This document shows positions 43,077 through 54,381 of a stretch of DNA of 64,000 bases, in pieces. The stretch is from Charina bottae (Eukaryota; Chordata; Lepidosauria; Squamata; Charinaidae), in the NCBI GenBank assembly GCA_023362775.1, contig JALMGJ010000001.1, positions 67,984,501 through 68,048,500 of the forward strand. Reading direction: 5' to 3'. Position numbers and translations under genes: made by a program. Position 1 is the stretch's first letter. Each line of letters begins with the position of its first letter. The notes beneath the pieces were generated by a model, which saw only the letters and a list, made by a program, of their open reading frames with translations, was not told the DNA's origin and made no database searches.

Positions 43077-44973
43077 ATCTCTCTCTTTTTTCCCATAGGG
43101 GAGAACACCGAAGGAGGGACAGGAGGGACAAAAAAACCTCCTTGCCAAAAAATAGCAATGCTAATAATTAAATAGAAAAAAAGGCATACATCTGGCAGCT
43201 CCATCTATTTCACTCCTGGCTTAAAAGAAAAGAAAAAGAATGGTGTGCAGTAAACAATGTGAGATAGATGCCCACTTATAAAACATGACAACCCTCCATT
43301 TTGCGACAGTTTTTCCAAGAATGGACAGCTATAGTCCGAAGATCCGTAGAGCACAGGTAGTGTCATGGACAAGGGGAAACATGTTGTGTGTATCTTTCAA
43401 GTGTATGGATATACATTTCCTCTATCGAGTATCACTTCCCTTGAGGAATCAACTTTGAGTAAAAGACACTTTCTGCAGTCAAGTTTTATTTGGCACTTTT
43501 CTCAAACACCGTCAAAGTAGCAGGAACAGCAAGGGCTGAAACTAGTAAGAGGGAAATTAACAAATCTGAAGTGAAATGAAGAACGGGAAAGTGAAATGAA
43601 CATGCCTTTTGACAAAATGTCAGTAATTACCCTGTTTTGGCAGTAACTGAAGCAGGCAGTACCCCAAAACAACTACAGAGAAAAGCAGCTCAAAGGGAAT
43701 TTTTCTGGCCAAAGAGGAGAAAAATGTACCCTTTAAGAAATAATTGGTAACTGATTTGAGCAGCAATGCATGCAATATGGTGGGAAACTTAATTCTCTCC
43801 TCTTTCAGATCAATGCAGAGATCACCATGACCAGCATGGCCAAATTGTAATTGTTACATCCATGAGGTGGTGTCATGCTTAAATACCCCCTCCCTCCATG
43901 CTGTACGGTATATAAATATCTTTTTGTTTGGATAACAAACTGAATGCTGGAATAGGCATGTCAGGAAATACCATGTCACTCTCATCTTCTCTTTCAGGGA
44001 AGAACACATATTTTGAATTAGGAAAATCAGGAGGAATTCTATCTCTCCAAACTCAAATATCAAACTGCCAGATAAGTATGCACATATGCACTTAATAATG
44101 TGGTGGATCAGAACACTGTTGTCTATCAGCCTCCATACGTTTCAAATAGCCTGATGCAGTACTTGCTTCAAAAATGTAAGAAGTTATTGTCAGAAACACC
44201 TGTTTGGAGAAAAATACTTTTAGACATGCTAATTTTGAAAGAGAAAAACACTGTTATGAAATACATATTTGAACCTGCATATATTGGAGAATTTTCATGG
44301 ACCTTTTGTTTAGACCACAGGACAAAACAGACGTCCCAGGTTTCCCTATCCAAGTCCTTTAGGCTGATTGGACTTGGGGAAGAATCAAGGTCTGTACAAA
44401 GTTCCTCCATCAGGAGTTGCTCAGGATGGTTTATTAAGCCAGGCAAAACTTCGACCTTTGGAAAGTACATTGAATCCTGATGGTCTGGGACTATACAATG
44501 GTCTGGGACTAGAGGAACTAAGCATGCTTTCTTGCATACTTTCTTTAGTCATAGACAGACCACTGCCTAGTCAGGTTTAGGCTTTGTGACTTCCAGATCA
44601 TTACAACATCAGGACACCTCCCCTTTGAGAGGTCCTCATGTCCTAACCATCCCTGAAATCTAGTTGGTTGGGATAAGGAGGAGGGTTGCTTTGTGCCTGT
44701 GTTTAGGCTCTGGAATCCCCATGTGGAGGAAACCCATCTTATTCCTCGGGTTTTGAGGTTAGTGATTTTTTTCCTTCATTTTCAATTGTTTCAACTGCTA
44801 TTTGAGTCTCATCAAATTTGCCAGATTATCTTTTCCCACATAGGATAGCCAGGACCACAAGTAATTTTCTCCAATAAAGAAAACCCTAGCCTTGAAGTAT
44901 ATGAAAACAGAGCCAGACTTGTATCAATGTTGTTCATGTAATACAGGTAAAAAGAAAGTTTTGTTTCTCTCAT
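43077..44973. other. No recognisable feature
   Basis: 1.9 kb without a repeat, RNA gene or coding sequence that I can identify. Overlapping open frames at 44.1-44.5 kb lie on both strands and have no motif. Confidence 0.45.
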
Positions 44974-44978
44974 GTATC

Positions 44979-45351
44979 TGTCAGGGTTCTGGTGTGAATC
45001 CTGCCATGTACCGAAATGATTCGTGTCAGTTTCAATCACGATGGGAGGGGGAGCGCATTCCAGGAGGCGCGCCAGACTGCCAGAGACTGTTGTGCTGAGC
45101 GTCAAGGTCGTCCACCTGCACGAGTGTGGTGGGGGCTTGATTGGAGTGGGAAAATAACGGACACTGCCATCATGGGCACGAAAAGACTGGCCCGAAGGGG
45201 GAGAGCTAAGTTTGACTGTTTGGCGGGAAACTGCCATTCGGATCTTTGAGAATGCTTTGATTTGCGTGTATCCTTAATAAAGCTTATTCTGCATTTCAAT
45301 TGAACTGCATGGAGAAGGGTTTATTGGGGCACTGAAGTCAGAGTCATCACA
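44979..45351 (+). repeat. Solo LTR with 5-bp duplication
   Basis: 373 bp starting TGTCAGGGTTCTGG and ending GTCATCACA, flanked by GTATC (44974-44978, 45352-45356). AATAAA at 45276-45281. No internal region remains, as after LTR-LTR recombination. The TGTCAGGG start is shared with the chromovirus LTR at 4.8 kb, but the rest is different. Confidence 0.88.
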
Positions 45352-45356
45352 GTATC

Positions 45357-45943
45357 ATATCCATTTATAAGCACCTGTGCTTTGCGCATATACACTGCAA
45401 AAATCTTCTAATTTCAGACTTCTGGCCAATACCGTTTTTTGTACAGCATTCACTGAAATTTAAGATTTGATCAGGCCTACTAAATCAAACTGTTTCTTTG
45501 AATAGTGCACTATTCTTTGAATAGTGCATTAACTGTATCAAGATAGGCAACCTGGTACATTATAATACATTGCAACTTCTCTGAACCCCAACCACATAGG
45601 ACCACTAGCAAGAGATTATGAAAATTGTGGTCCAATATATACATATATTGTTTGACGTCATCAATTCTATACAAAAGGTTATTTTTAAGTAAGTAGAAAT
45701 TCTGGCCTTCCTATAGCAAAAATGAGTCTGAAGAGACAGGGTGGGTTAAGTCCCCCAAGTAGGGGAAATCAGTTGAAGACTACCTTCAGCCATGGAAGTT
45801 CACTGGGTGGCTTTATAATAGTCAGTGTCTCTCAGCAGTACCTATTTCACAAAATTGTAGTGGGGAAACCTGGAAGAGAAAGGTATGTTGCCTTCAGCTC
45901 CTGGAGGAAAGGTGAGGTATAAAATTAAAATAAATTATTGGGC
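45357..45943. other. No recognisable feature
   Basis: I identify no repeat or coding sequence between the solo LTR and the BovB fragment. Confidence 0.4.
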
Positions 45944-45954
45944 AGTATCTCTCT

Positions 45955-46835
45955 TTTTGTTGTTTATTCGTTCAGTCGTTTCCGACTCTTCGTGACTTCA
46001 TGGACCAGCCCACGCCAGAGCTTCCTGTCGGCCGTCACCATCCCCAGCTCCCCCATGGTTGAGTCCGTCACCTCCAGAATACCATCCATCCATCTTGCCC
46101 TTGGCCGGCCCCTCTTCCTTTTGCCTTCCACTTTCCCTAGCATCAGCACCTTCTCCAGGGTATCCTGTCTTCTCATTATGTGGCCAAAGTACTTCAGTTT
46201 TGCCTTTAATATCATTCCCTCAAATGAGCAGTCTGGCTTGATTTCCTGGAGTATGGACTGGTTTGATCTTCTTGCAGTCCAAGGCACTCTCAGAATTTTC
46301 CTCCAACACCACAGTTCAAAAGCATCTATCTTCCTTCGCTCAGCCTTCCTTATGGTCCAGCTCTCGCAGCCATAGGTTACTACAGGGAATACCATTGCTT
46401 TAACTATGCGGACCTTTGTTGTCAGTGTGATGTCTCTGCTCTTAACTATTTTATCAAGATTTGCCATTGCTCTCCTCCCAAGAAGTAGACGGCTTCTGAT
46501 TTCCTGGCTGCAGTCAGCGTCTGCAGTAATCTTTGCGCCTAGAAATACAAAGTCTGTCACTGCCTCCACCTTTTCTCCCTCTATTTGCCAGTCATCAATC
46601 AAGCTCGTTGCCATCACCTTGGTTTTTTTGAGGTTTAACTGCAACCCAGCTTTTGCACTTTCTTCTTTCACCTTCGTCATAAGGCTCTTCAACTCCTCCT
46701 CGCTTTCAGCCATCAAAGTGGTATCATCTGCATATCTGAGATTGTTAATGTTTCTTCCAGCAATTTTAACTCCAGCCTTGGATTCCTCAAGCCCAGCACA
46801 TCGCATGATGTGTTCTGCGTACAGGTTGAATAGGT
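45955..46835 (-). mobile_element. BovB LINE, copy C, 5'-truncated
   Basis: 881 bp flanked by AGTATCTCTCT (45944-45954) and AGCATCTCTCT (46836-46846), an 11-bp duplication with one mismatch. It starts within RT and runs to the normal 3' end, close in sequence to copy A. Confidence 0.92.
45964..46806 (-). pseudogene. BovB copy C: RT core to C terminus (open, truncated)
   Basis: 280 uninterrupted codons from just before NNLRYADDTTLMAE, through the thumb FVFLGAKITADADC, GCESWTIRKAE, RVPWTARRSNQSIL, KYFGHIMRRQDTLEK and GRPRARWMDG, to a natural end VHEVTKSRKRLNE. It has no stop or frameshift but lacks the endonuclease, linker and most RT fingers. Because the frame is intact it is the window's best guide to the native BovB C terminus, and shows that copies A and B end early. 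Confidence 0.92.
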
Positions 46836-46846
46836 AGCATCTCTCT

Positions 46847-47561
46847 ATTTAGGTGCAATATGCTGAACCTGGTGAGAGCAAGCCAGCAGGTCTGGATAAA
46901 CTAATTCTTGCGGATCAAACATTTTAAGTTAAAATGGAGTTTGTCCATACTTATATAAGAGTCATAGTATAATATTGTCTGTTTGTGAGTCTTGGAATAA
47001 GATCACACAGGTTAGCTAATATGCACTGTGTTTGAAATTCTTGAAATGCTAGCATATTCAGGGTGAAATACTGAGGAGCATAACAAGCTAAATGTGAAAA
47101 GTTTAGGTTCTTGGAAGTAAGGGAAACATGTATTTTTAAGACCATATTACAATCATTCCTTGGCAAAACATAGCTTATGCCCCATATTGTCTATATGGCT
47201 TTTCCCATATAGACAATTATGCACCTAACATAAAACAAATGTATCTCTTTTCTTCATCTTACTTTACTTCTGCTGAACAAATAAAGGGCTTGGAATTTTG
47301 CACGAAGCAATCCATTTACCATCATAAGTAACATCACATTTTTTAAACTAAGAACATATTCCATATATTTTTATCTATTTGTTTAAGTGTAATTTTGAAA
47401 ATATATTACCTGAACACCATATTACCAAATTGCCATCAAGATACTAACACTTTGAAATGATGGTTTGAAATAGTTACCTCTCCGAACTCAGAACCGGAAT
47501 TAAAGATTCTAATAGGACATATATTCCAATTATGTATTCATACTAGTTGCCTTGATTTAAT
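46847..47561. other. No recognisable feature
   Basis: AT-rich sequence, nothing assigned. Confidence 0.45.
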
Positions 47562-47800
47562 TGATTATGTGCCATCACTTTGTTGTCAACTCCTAGCAAC
47601 CACATAGACAGATTTTCACCATGATGATCTGTCCCTAATCTGGTCCTTAAGCTCTTCCAATGGTGTACCTATTGCCATTGTAACTGAGTCCATCTACCTT
47701 GCTGCTGGTCATCCTCTTCTTCTTCTTCCTTCCACCTTTCCCACCATTAGAGCCTTCTCCAGAGAGCTAGGTCTTTGTAGAATGTGTGCAATACATTAAT
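47562..47800 (-). mobile_element. Old RTE-like LINE 3'-end remnant
   Basis: GTGCCATCACTTTGTTGTCAA, CTCCTAGCAACCACATAGA and GAGTCCATCTACCTTGCTGC follow the same layout as the BovB C-terminal end on the minus strand (first GACTC..., then the ATCCATC...TTGC block, then CTTCTCCAG), but are much diverged. This suggests an RTE-clade element other than BovB. Confidence 0.6.
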
Positions 47801-48486
47801 GGTGAGATAGACATTCTGTAAATAAATGAATAAAGTTTCAATATCATATTTTAGTGTATATTTCAGTTTTTAAAAGTCTGATTATATTTGCTTCAAACTA
47901 GAAACAGAACTCCAGTCTCTTTTCAAAATATAAACTCTCCAGGGCAATATACATATCCTTAATAACCACACAATTATCTGTGATGCATTATCTATGTTGC
48001 ATATTTCTCTCTTTTATTTCTATTTGTTTTATAATTTTTCAAGGTCCATGTTGCTCCACAACCATCAAATCACCAGAGTTATCATAAATAAGATTTGCAG
48101 TTGAATGAAAGCAGATTCAGAATTCTAACGTTCCAAGCCTATGACGTTGGATATCATCGTAGGGGCTATACAGCAGATTAGTTCCTCCATAAAGGGAGGG
48201 TTTCGAACTTGGAAGAGGAAAGGCTATGTTGGAGCACTCTGCACCACCACCACTCCTATCAGACTCCAAGGACAGTTTTTCCAATATCAGAACCTCCTAC
48301 TTCAGTTAAGTCTCAAAAGCTATATGAAAGGGGTTGAACAGGAAACAGAGTGGGAGATATAGAGAATGCAAAGAAGCCTATAAAAATGAACCAGTTAACT
48401 CTGTGGCCTAGTTGACAAATCTAGGTATGAAAAAATTGGCATCAAGTTGAAGGGTATCTGTGTATGTACAAATCCCTTTCAGACTA
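47801..48486. other. No recognisable feature
   Basis: AT-rich sequence, nothing assigned. Confidence 0.4.
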
Positions 48487-49008
48487 ATTTATTTGTTTAT
48501 CTTTTATTTATTTATCTTATTTATACCCCGCCTATCCCCTCCCTAATGGAGGACTCTAGGCGGCTTACAACATCATTGCATATTAATTATACATCCATAT
48601 ATATTACAGTGCCCACGCGATTAGGGAGGGGGTGAGGGAACCGGCTCTTCTTTCCAGGCATCGGAACTACAAGCCCCAGAATGCTTCGCTTTCGGAGCCG
48701 GCTGCTGACATCCCAGAAGTTGTTAATTGGGATCCGTCGTCCTCTGCCGCCGTCCTCAGCCGCCATCCACGGGCTTCTCCAGATCTTCGTCTTCGGTTCC
48801 AAGGGCGACTCCCCGACAGGATGCCAGCATATTGCCCCACATGAGTGGTACCCATTTATCTACTTGCTATTTAGCTTTCAAATTGCTGGGTAGGCAGAAG
48901 CTAGGGCTAGTGACGAGAGCTCACCTTGCCACGTGGATTTGAACTGCCGACCTTATGGTCGGTAGACTAACAGCTCAGCGGTTTAACCCACTGAGCTACC
49001 GCACCCCC
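48487..49008 (-). mobile_element. Composite SINE with tRNA head and LINE tail, copy 1
   Basis: On the minus strand: a tRNA-like head GCGGTAGCTCAGTGGGTTAA ... GGCAGTTCAAATCC with the cloverleaf spacing visible (GACCATAAGGTC arm), a SINE body, then a GC-rich central module of about 250 bp, then GTAAGCCGCCTAGAGTCCTC and an AAATAAATAA tail. The central module carries a ZNF143-like site (48666-48684) and GCCGCCAT. Nearly the same unit recurs at 50.2 kb. Confidence 0.75.
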
Positions 49009-49549
49009 TAATGCCACAAATATGCTGATTGGATTGGATGCACATTAGCATCTGGAGGGTGAGGCCAGCCAAAATATTCTAGAGAACTCATTCTCTAGAT
49101 AGCAATAGGTCTGGTACTCATACTTTTCAAATTGCCAATGAAGAGGACTAACATCTTCAACTAGAACTAGGCCTTTCATATAATCAACAAAACAATCATT
49201 TGGGTGTACTGGTTAATCCAACCATTTGTCAAAATAAATAGTCATGGACATTAAATATTTCCATTTTAAAAATACATATTTTTAGGAGATGTAGTAAGCT
49301 GTTAGTCCTGGACAAATACTTTGACAAGGCCCTCTGGATCTGAAACTTGAAGCCAAGTAGCAACTGTAGCTGTTCAAAGATTCAACAAGACTACCTTGAG
49401 ATTCTCCCAAGGTCTTCTGGCCATTTTCATTAGGATGACTGGAAAACAGAATAGGAGCTCCTTGGAATGTCCTGTCTTCTATTTCATTTTTGGGAACTTT
49501 AGGAAGTCCTAAATGTTTAGGTCCAGAATGTTTGAGAATTGCCAAGCTT

Positions 49550-49695
49550 ATTTGTTTGTTTATGACAGAATTTATACCCTATTTTTCTGTCTATTCCAAC
49601 TAGGGAATTTACAATAAGAAAAATACAGAGTATTAAATATAACAACATTAATATAATTAAAATTAAAATTAAAATTAAAATTAAAATCACTCATT
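49550..49695 (-). mobile_element. LINE 3' tail with (AAAATT)n
   Basis: TTTGTTTGTTTATGACAG, TTTATACCCTATTTTTC and AGGGAATTTACAATAAG resemble a LINE tail on the minus strand, followed by five AAAATT units at about 49660-49690. 49009-49549 and 49696-50194 are otherwise unassigned. Confidence 0.45.
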
Positions 49696-50194
49696 ATGAT
49701 AATTATCAGTTAAAAGCCTGGTGAAAGAAATGTGTTTTTACCATCTTTCTAAACATAATTTGTTTTCAACCATGTGTTCAGAATATTGATTTCTTTATTG
49801 TAAGAGTCCTAAAATGTCTATGATCTTTTTTTTTTTTTTTTGGTTTGGAGGAGACTCAACCTTCTATCTCTAAACAAGAAATTAAAAATCCTACTTTCAG
49901 TATTATATGCTGTGTGTAATTCTTTGCTTTTGGGTTTTGTCTCTGGGTCAAATTTTCCTAAAGTGGACTTATTTTTGCCAAATTTTTAAAAGTCTGTAAA
50001 GAAATCTAAGAGGTAATTTTCATACTCTTAGGAATATGCTAAGAAGAATCATCATACCATTAATGTTTCTTTCAGTACTTCAAGAAAGTCTCATGAGGTT
50101 ATAGGGCACATGTACTTAATTCCATTGTTTGTTGGAGGCAGGCCTTTAGCCTTGCTTTGAAATCTATTCAACCAACTAACCAAGTATGATATAT

Positions 50195-50667
50195 TATTAT
50201 TATTATTTATTTATCTTATTTATACCCCGCCTATCCCCTCCCTAATGGAGGGCTCTAGGCAGCTTACAATCATGTACTTCAATTTTTATACAATCATATC
50301 ATACAATACCCGCGCGATTAGGGAGGGGTGAGGGAACCGGCTCTTCTTTTCCAGGCATCGGAACTACAAGTCCCAGAATGCCTCGCTTTTCGGAGCCGGC
50401 TGCTGACATCCCGGAAGTTGTAACTGGGGATCCGTCGTCCTCTGCCGCCGTCCTCAGCCGCCATTCCGGCTTCTCCCGATCTCCATCTCCGTCTCCGTCT
50501 CCGTCTTTGGCTCCGAGGCGACTCCCCGACAGGATGCCAGCATATTGCCCCACGTGAGTGGTACCCATTTATCTACTTGCTTATTTAGCTTTCGAATCGC
50601 TGGGTTGGCAGAGAGCTGGGGCTAGTGACGAGAGCTCACCTCGCCACGCGGATTTGAACTGCCGACC
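50195..50667 (-). mobile_element. Composite SINE, copy 2 (head truncated)
   Basis: Shares the LINE tail, the GC-rich central module and the SINE body with copy 1, but stops inside the tRNA head at GATTTGAACTGCCGACC. In this copy the module has a ZNF143-like site ACTACAAGTCCCAGAATGC (50363-50381), an ETS-like CCCGGAAGT (50410-50418) and a YY1-like AGCCGCCATT (50455-50464), plus a (CCGTCT)n stretch at about 50485-50505. Confidence 0.78.
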
Positions 50668-51814
50668 TTATATATTTATATACTTGTAATAAATATCAAA
50701 AGTTACAATACAGTAAGTTTTTAATCTATCAAATATTGAAATCCTACAAGTTCTTTAGAACCAAGTTACTTATCTGATATTGTTTTTTTCACAAGCCACT
50801 TTGGTCAAATAAAAAGCTGCAATAAAAGAAACTTCGTAGTTATGTTTGTTTTAATTTCAAGAGGAAAATATGTAAAGTGGTTCGTAGATTTTTTTTTAAA
50901 GAAAGTGATTTCTAGAGAACTTTTCATCCTTTCCTTTCCTTTCCTGTCCTATATTATTGAAACCCTCCAGGAATCTGGGGCAGGCATGGGATAATTCATT
51001 GCCCATGCATCCTTAACTGTAGCTTCTTTCCAAATGATATTTCCGGAATGGAAAGTTAGCAGGTCCAACGTATGACAAGCTTGTAATCCTAGCTCCTCCC
51101 TTAGCTGTAATTCTCTAATGCCAGGATGAACTCATGTGGAATAGTAAGATCTGCTTGAGTATCATCTTTAAATGTGGAGTGTGAAACAGTTGGGAGACCT
51201 GTTTTTAAAAGTGTAACCTGACCCACTGGAAACCAGAACTCGCGGTGGGGCTTAGCAACAAAATCAACAATATAGAGATAGTTTATGACATGTGATCACC
51301 AGCACAGAAACAAGGTTGCTTAAATATAGATTCGGTAGGTATTAGAATATTTCTGAGAAGTACACATCAAGACTGAGACAGATGCTGCTAATAAGTTGAG
51401 AGCTTTAGACATTTATTTTTACTTTTAAATGCTCAGCTATATTTATCTGAAAGATTTACCACTACATTCCTGACATATAGGTATGCTAGTCACTTTCCAC
51501 TGTCTAGACAGAACAATATACAAAACTGAAGATAAGAGCTTTGAAAGAGGAGAGGAGAAAGAAAAGTACTCTTCCTCGACAGCATGGCACTGGATAATGT
51601 GATCTTCCTGTGGATTGATTTATAATAGCTTTCTCTTTCAAGTCATATGGGTAATTCCAGACTTGGGGCAACATACCCACATCCTGCAAAGAGGGGGATG
51701 GATTTAGATGTTGCCCACAGCTTGCTCTAGGCTTTTCAGAGGAAGGCAATATATACATTTATAACTTCTTAGCCGTCAAGAGTCTGGTGATTATGACAGT
51801 GTACACATTTGATT
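50668..51814. other. No recognisable feature
   Basis: Nothing assigned in this stretch. Confidence 0.4.

Positions 51815-51873
<59 letters not shown>
51815..51873. repeat. (GATA)n microsatellite
   Basis: About 14 uninterrupted GATA units. Confidence 0.97.
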
Positions 51874-52003
51874 GTTATATAGTATAGAGAAAATTCATTC
51901 TGGCAAACCAGCTGGCTGGAGTGAACTTGTGGGGGTTGAGCAGAAAGTGAGCTCTGGCTAGCTGACAGGTGGTCAACACAGGAAGGTGTCAGAGACCCTA
52001 GTT

Positions 52004-52323
52004 CAGGGTTTCTCAACCAGGGTTCCATGGAACCCTAGTGTTCTGTGAGAGGTCACTAGGGGTTCCTAGGGTTCACTAGGAGATCACAATTTATTTAACA
52101 ATTAATTTCAAATTCGGGCAACTTCACATTAAAGGGGTAAGTTTAATTCTTTATTTTTAGTTTGAGAACACTGTTAATGCATATATGCAGGCCGACACAT
52201 GAAACAAATATAATAATTTTGTAACTTCTGTCCTATATTTGAGCCTGAATGTGCAGGGGTTCCCTGAGGCCTGAAAAAAATATTTCAAGGGTTCCTCCAG
52301 GGTCAAAAAGTTGAGAAAGGCTG
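52004..52323. mobile_element. Non-autonomous hAT-type element (family 3)
   Basis: 320 bp with TIRs CAGGGTTTCTCAAC / GTTGAGAAAGGCTG and an exact 8-bp duplication CCCTAGTT (51996-52003, 52324-52331). Near its ends are inverted GGTTCC/GGGTTCC clusters. No ORF. Confidence 0.93.
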
Positions 52324-52519
52324 CCCTAGTTTGACAATCACTAACTCATAACTTACAAGTATCCCAAAAGCATGCCCACGCGGTAACCCTGAACAAGAGC
52401 ATTCAGTCGTAAGGCAAAAGATAAAGGAGTGTTTTGTTGAAGATCACATGTTTTCAAACAAATGGTTTACCACTAGGCTTCCAAGTCAGTATAAATGATT
52501 GTCCCTGACCTACCTACTG

Positions 52520-52618
52520 CAGTGTTTCTCAATCTCAGCAACTTTCAGATGTATGGACTTCAACATGGCTGGCTGGGGAATTCTGGGAGTTGAAGTCCAC
52601 ACATCTGAAAATTGCTGA
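52520..52618. mobile_element. Palindromic hAT-type MITE (family 2), copy d, right end lost
   Basis: Starts CAGTGTTTCTCAATCTCAGC and contains GGCTGGCTGGGGAATTCTGG. The right terminus stops at AAATTGCTGA without the GAGAAACACTG end. A LINE end follows directly. Confidence 0.8.
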
Positions 52619-52619
52619 T

Positions 52620-53035
52620 AGGGTTTACCAAGCAACTTGCCATTGCCTTAGAAGAACAGCCAAGATGCACCTCCTCTTTTACCAGGCTTTCACTGTTAGT
52701 TATTTTGTTAGTGTTTTATGTTTTAAAGCTTTTTGTGCCGTTTTCTTAATGCAGTGCTTTCCAAAATCCCGCCGTTGGTGACACCAACGTGCACGGCGGC
52801 CTCATGTTTTGCAGTAAAACCCGGAAGCGCTGATGGCGCGCCGCTGTCGTCACCGCTGCCGCCGCCAGCATGCACGCTGGCAGCGATGCACCATCACCAC
52901 TTCCGGGTTGTGTCGCGACACATTAAAGTGTCGCAACACACAGTTTGGAAAGCACTGTCTTAATGTTTGTTTTCTGCTTTGAGTGCTCAGTTCAGTATTA
53001 AGGCAGGACATAAATTGAGTAAACAAACAAATAAA
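52620..53035 (+). mobile_element. L2/CR1-type LINE 3' end, interrupted by a MITE
   Basis: TTAGAAGAACAGCCAAGATG encodes the LRRTAKMHLLFYQAF-like end of the ORF, followed by a T-rich 3' UTR and a CAAATAAATAA tail at 53020-53035. The MITE at 52752-52957 splits the 3' UTR. Confidence 0.6.
52752..52957. mobile_element. hAT-type MITE, GC-rich family, copy 4
   Basis: 206 bp, TIRs CAGTGCTTTCCAAA / TTTGGAAAGCACTG, exact 8-bp duplication TCTTAATG (52744-52751, 52958-52965). TGTGTCGCGACACA lies at 52909-52922. Shortest copy of the family. Confidence 0.95.
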
Positions 53036-54173
53036 TAATAAGGTCTGTTTAATTTGAATTCAGTCGCAATAATGTACAAAAGTAAAAATGGCTTGTCCCT
53101 GAATTCAACACATTCTAATTAGGCTCTGTATTAACAATCATAATGAAGTCATGTGCAAGTATTCTTAAAATCTTTTAATTGTGTAATAATTTGTAATAAA
53201 ACATGGTTGCAAAGTATTTTAAATCCTCAACATTGTTATTAATTTTTATTTCAGTGTCATCTAAACTGAAGGTTGGTGAAAATGTATTTCTTCAAACTAT
53301 TCAGCTGAATACATTTACCATATGCTAAACTATTTTGTCGGTAAACAAAACATTGTCTGCCTTCTGCCAGATGATCATCAAAGACACATGACATAGTCAA
53401 AGTGGAAGAAAAGAAATAACTAGATTTAAATCTGTGTTATAGCTTTGGAAGATAATGAATGCTAACTGTAAGCTTAATATCTGCTGAACCTTCTGGTGTG
53501 ACTCTATACTTTACGTTACATACATTAGAACTTTAAAAAGTCCAGATGTCTGGAAGCAACCAGTTTCTTAACTAATATATTTCTGCCTAGAGTCAGTTAA
53601 GGATTGATGTGAGGATAAATATCATAATCAAGCAAATAAACTTTGTCATAATTTTCAAGCTCCTTCCAGAAAAGTTTTTCTATATTTTATTTATGTTATG
53701 GATTCAATTTCTAGGGCTGCCCATTTGCAAACTGACACTGGGTGGCTTACAAGGAAGGTTAAACACTTCTGTAATAAACTGAAAACTCATGATAATAAAA
53801 CAGCCACGTAAGAAATAGCTTCCCAAATTATAAAGGAAGTTCCATAACAACAACAAACTATTGTATTTTGCAAGCACAATCCTTGTGGGCCCTTTTCATA
53901 AAACCCCAATAAAATTGAAAGTATGAAAAGCACCTTTCCTAACATCGAAGAAGCTACTATATTATAAAAGCAGAATCAATAAATTCACAATACAATCCAA
54001 TCAAAGTGAAAATACTCACAAGACAATTCTTATATTTTTAATTTTTTATCAGATATTACTATGATACACATGAATGCATCTCAAATTGAGTAAAATAGGC
54101 TTCTACTACAATAGCATCCAAATCAAACTTTCTCTCTAATTTTCCACAAACTGGCATGGGGATGCAGTTAATG
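53036..54173. other. Mostly unassigned; LINE tail at 53684-53770
   Basis: TTTATTTATGTTATGGATTC, GGGCTGCCCATTTGCAAAC and GGGTGGCTTACAAGG at 53684-53770 form a LINE 3' tail on the minus strand. I recognise nothing else here. Confidence 0.4.
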
Positions 54174-54220
54174 TATTTATTTTTTGTATTGTCGAAGGCT
54201 TTCACGGCCGGAGTTCAATG

Positions 54221-54289
54221 GCTGTTGTGGGTCTTCCGGGCTGTGTGGCCGTGTTCTCGAAGTTGTGGTTCCTAACGTTTCGCCAGCAT
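54221..54289. repeat. Terminal inverted repeat of the Penelope element (3' arm)
   Basis: 69 bp from GCTGTTGTGGG to CGCCAGCAT, reverse complement of 56403-56471 with two substitutions. Confidence 0.95.
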
Positions 54290-54312
54290 CTGTGGCCAGC
54301 ATCTTCAGAGGG
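54271..54312 (-). ncRNA. Hammerhead-ribozyme-like motif in the Penelope 3' end
   Basis: On the minus strand: CTGAAGA (54302-54308), a stem II of GCTGGC/GCTGGC with two wobble pairs and loop CACAGAT, GAAACGTT (54274-54281) with the palindrome ACGT that could form a dimeric stem III, and stem I CCT/AGG. One extra U sits between the first core strand and stem II, as in the motif at 13968. Fits the minimal hammerheads described for Penelope-like elements; activity untested. Confidence 0.55.
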
Positions 54313-54381
54313 CAGGAGCACAGATAGAAGCAAAATCTCTGTGCCCAGGTAGAGTGGCAATGTTCTATTTATAGAGCTAAA

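Noticed and set aside
43854..44580. Host exon candidates on both strands
   Set aside because: Frames of 70-126 codons overlap each other on opposite strands, have no recognisable motif and no convincing splice context.
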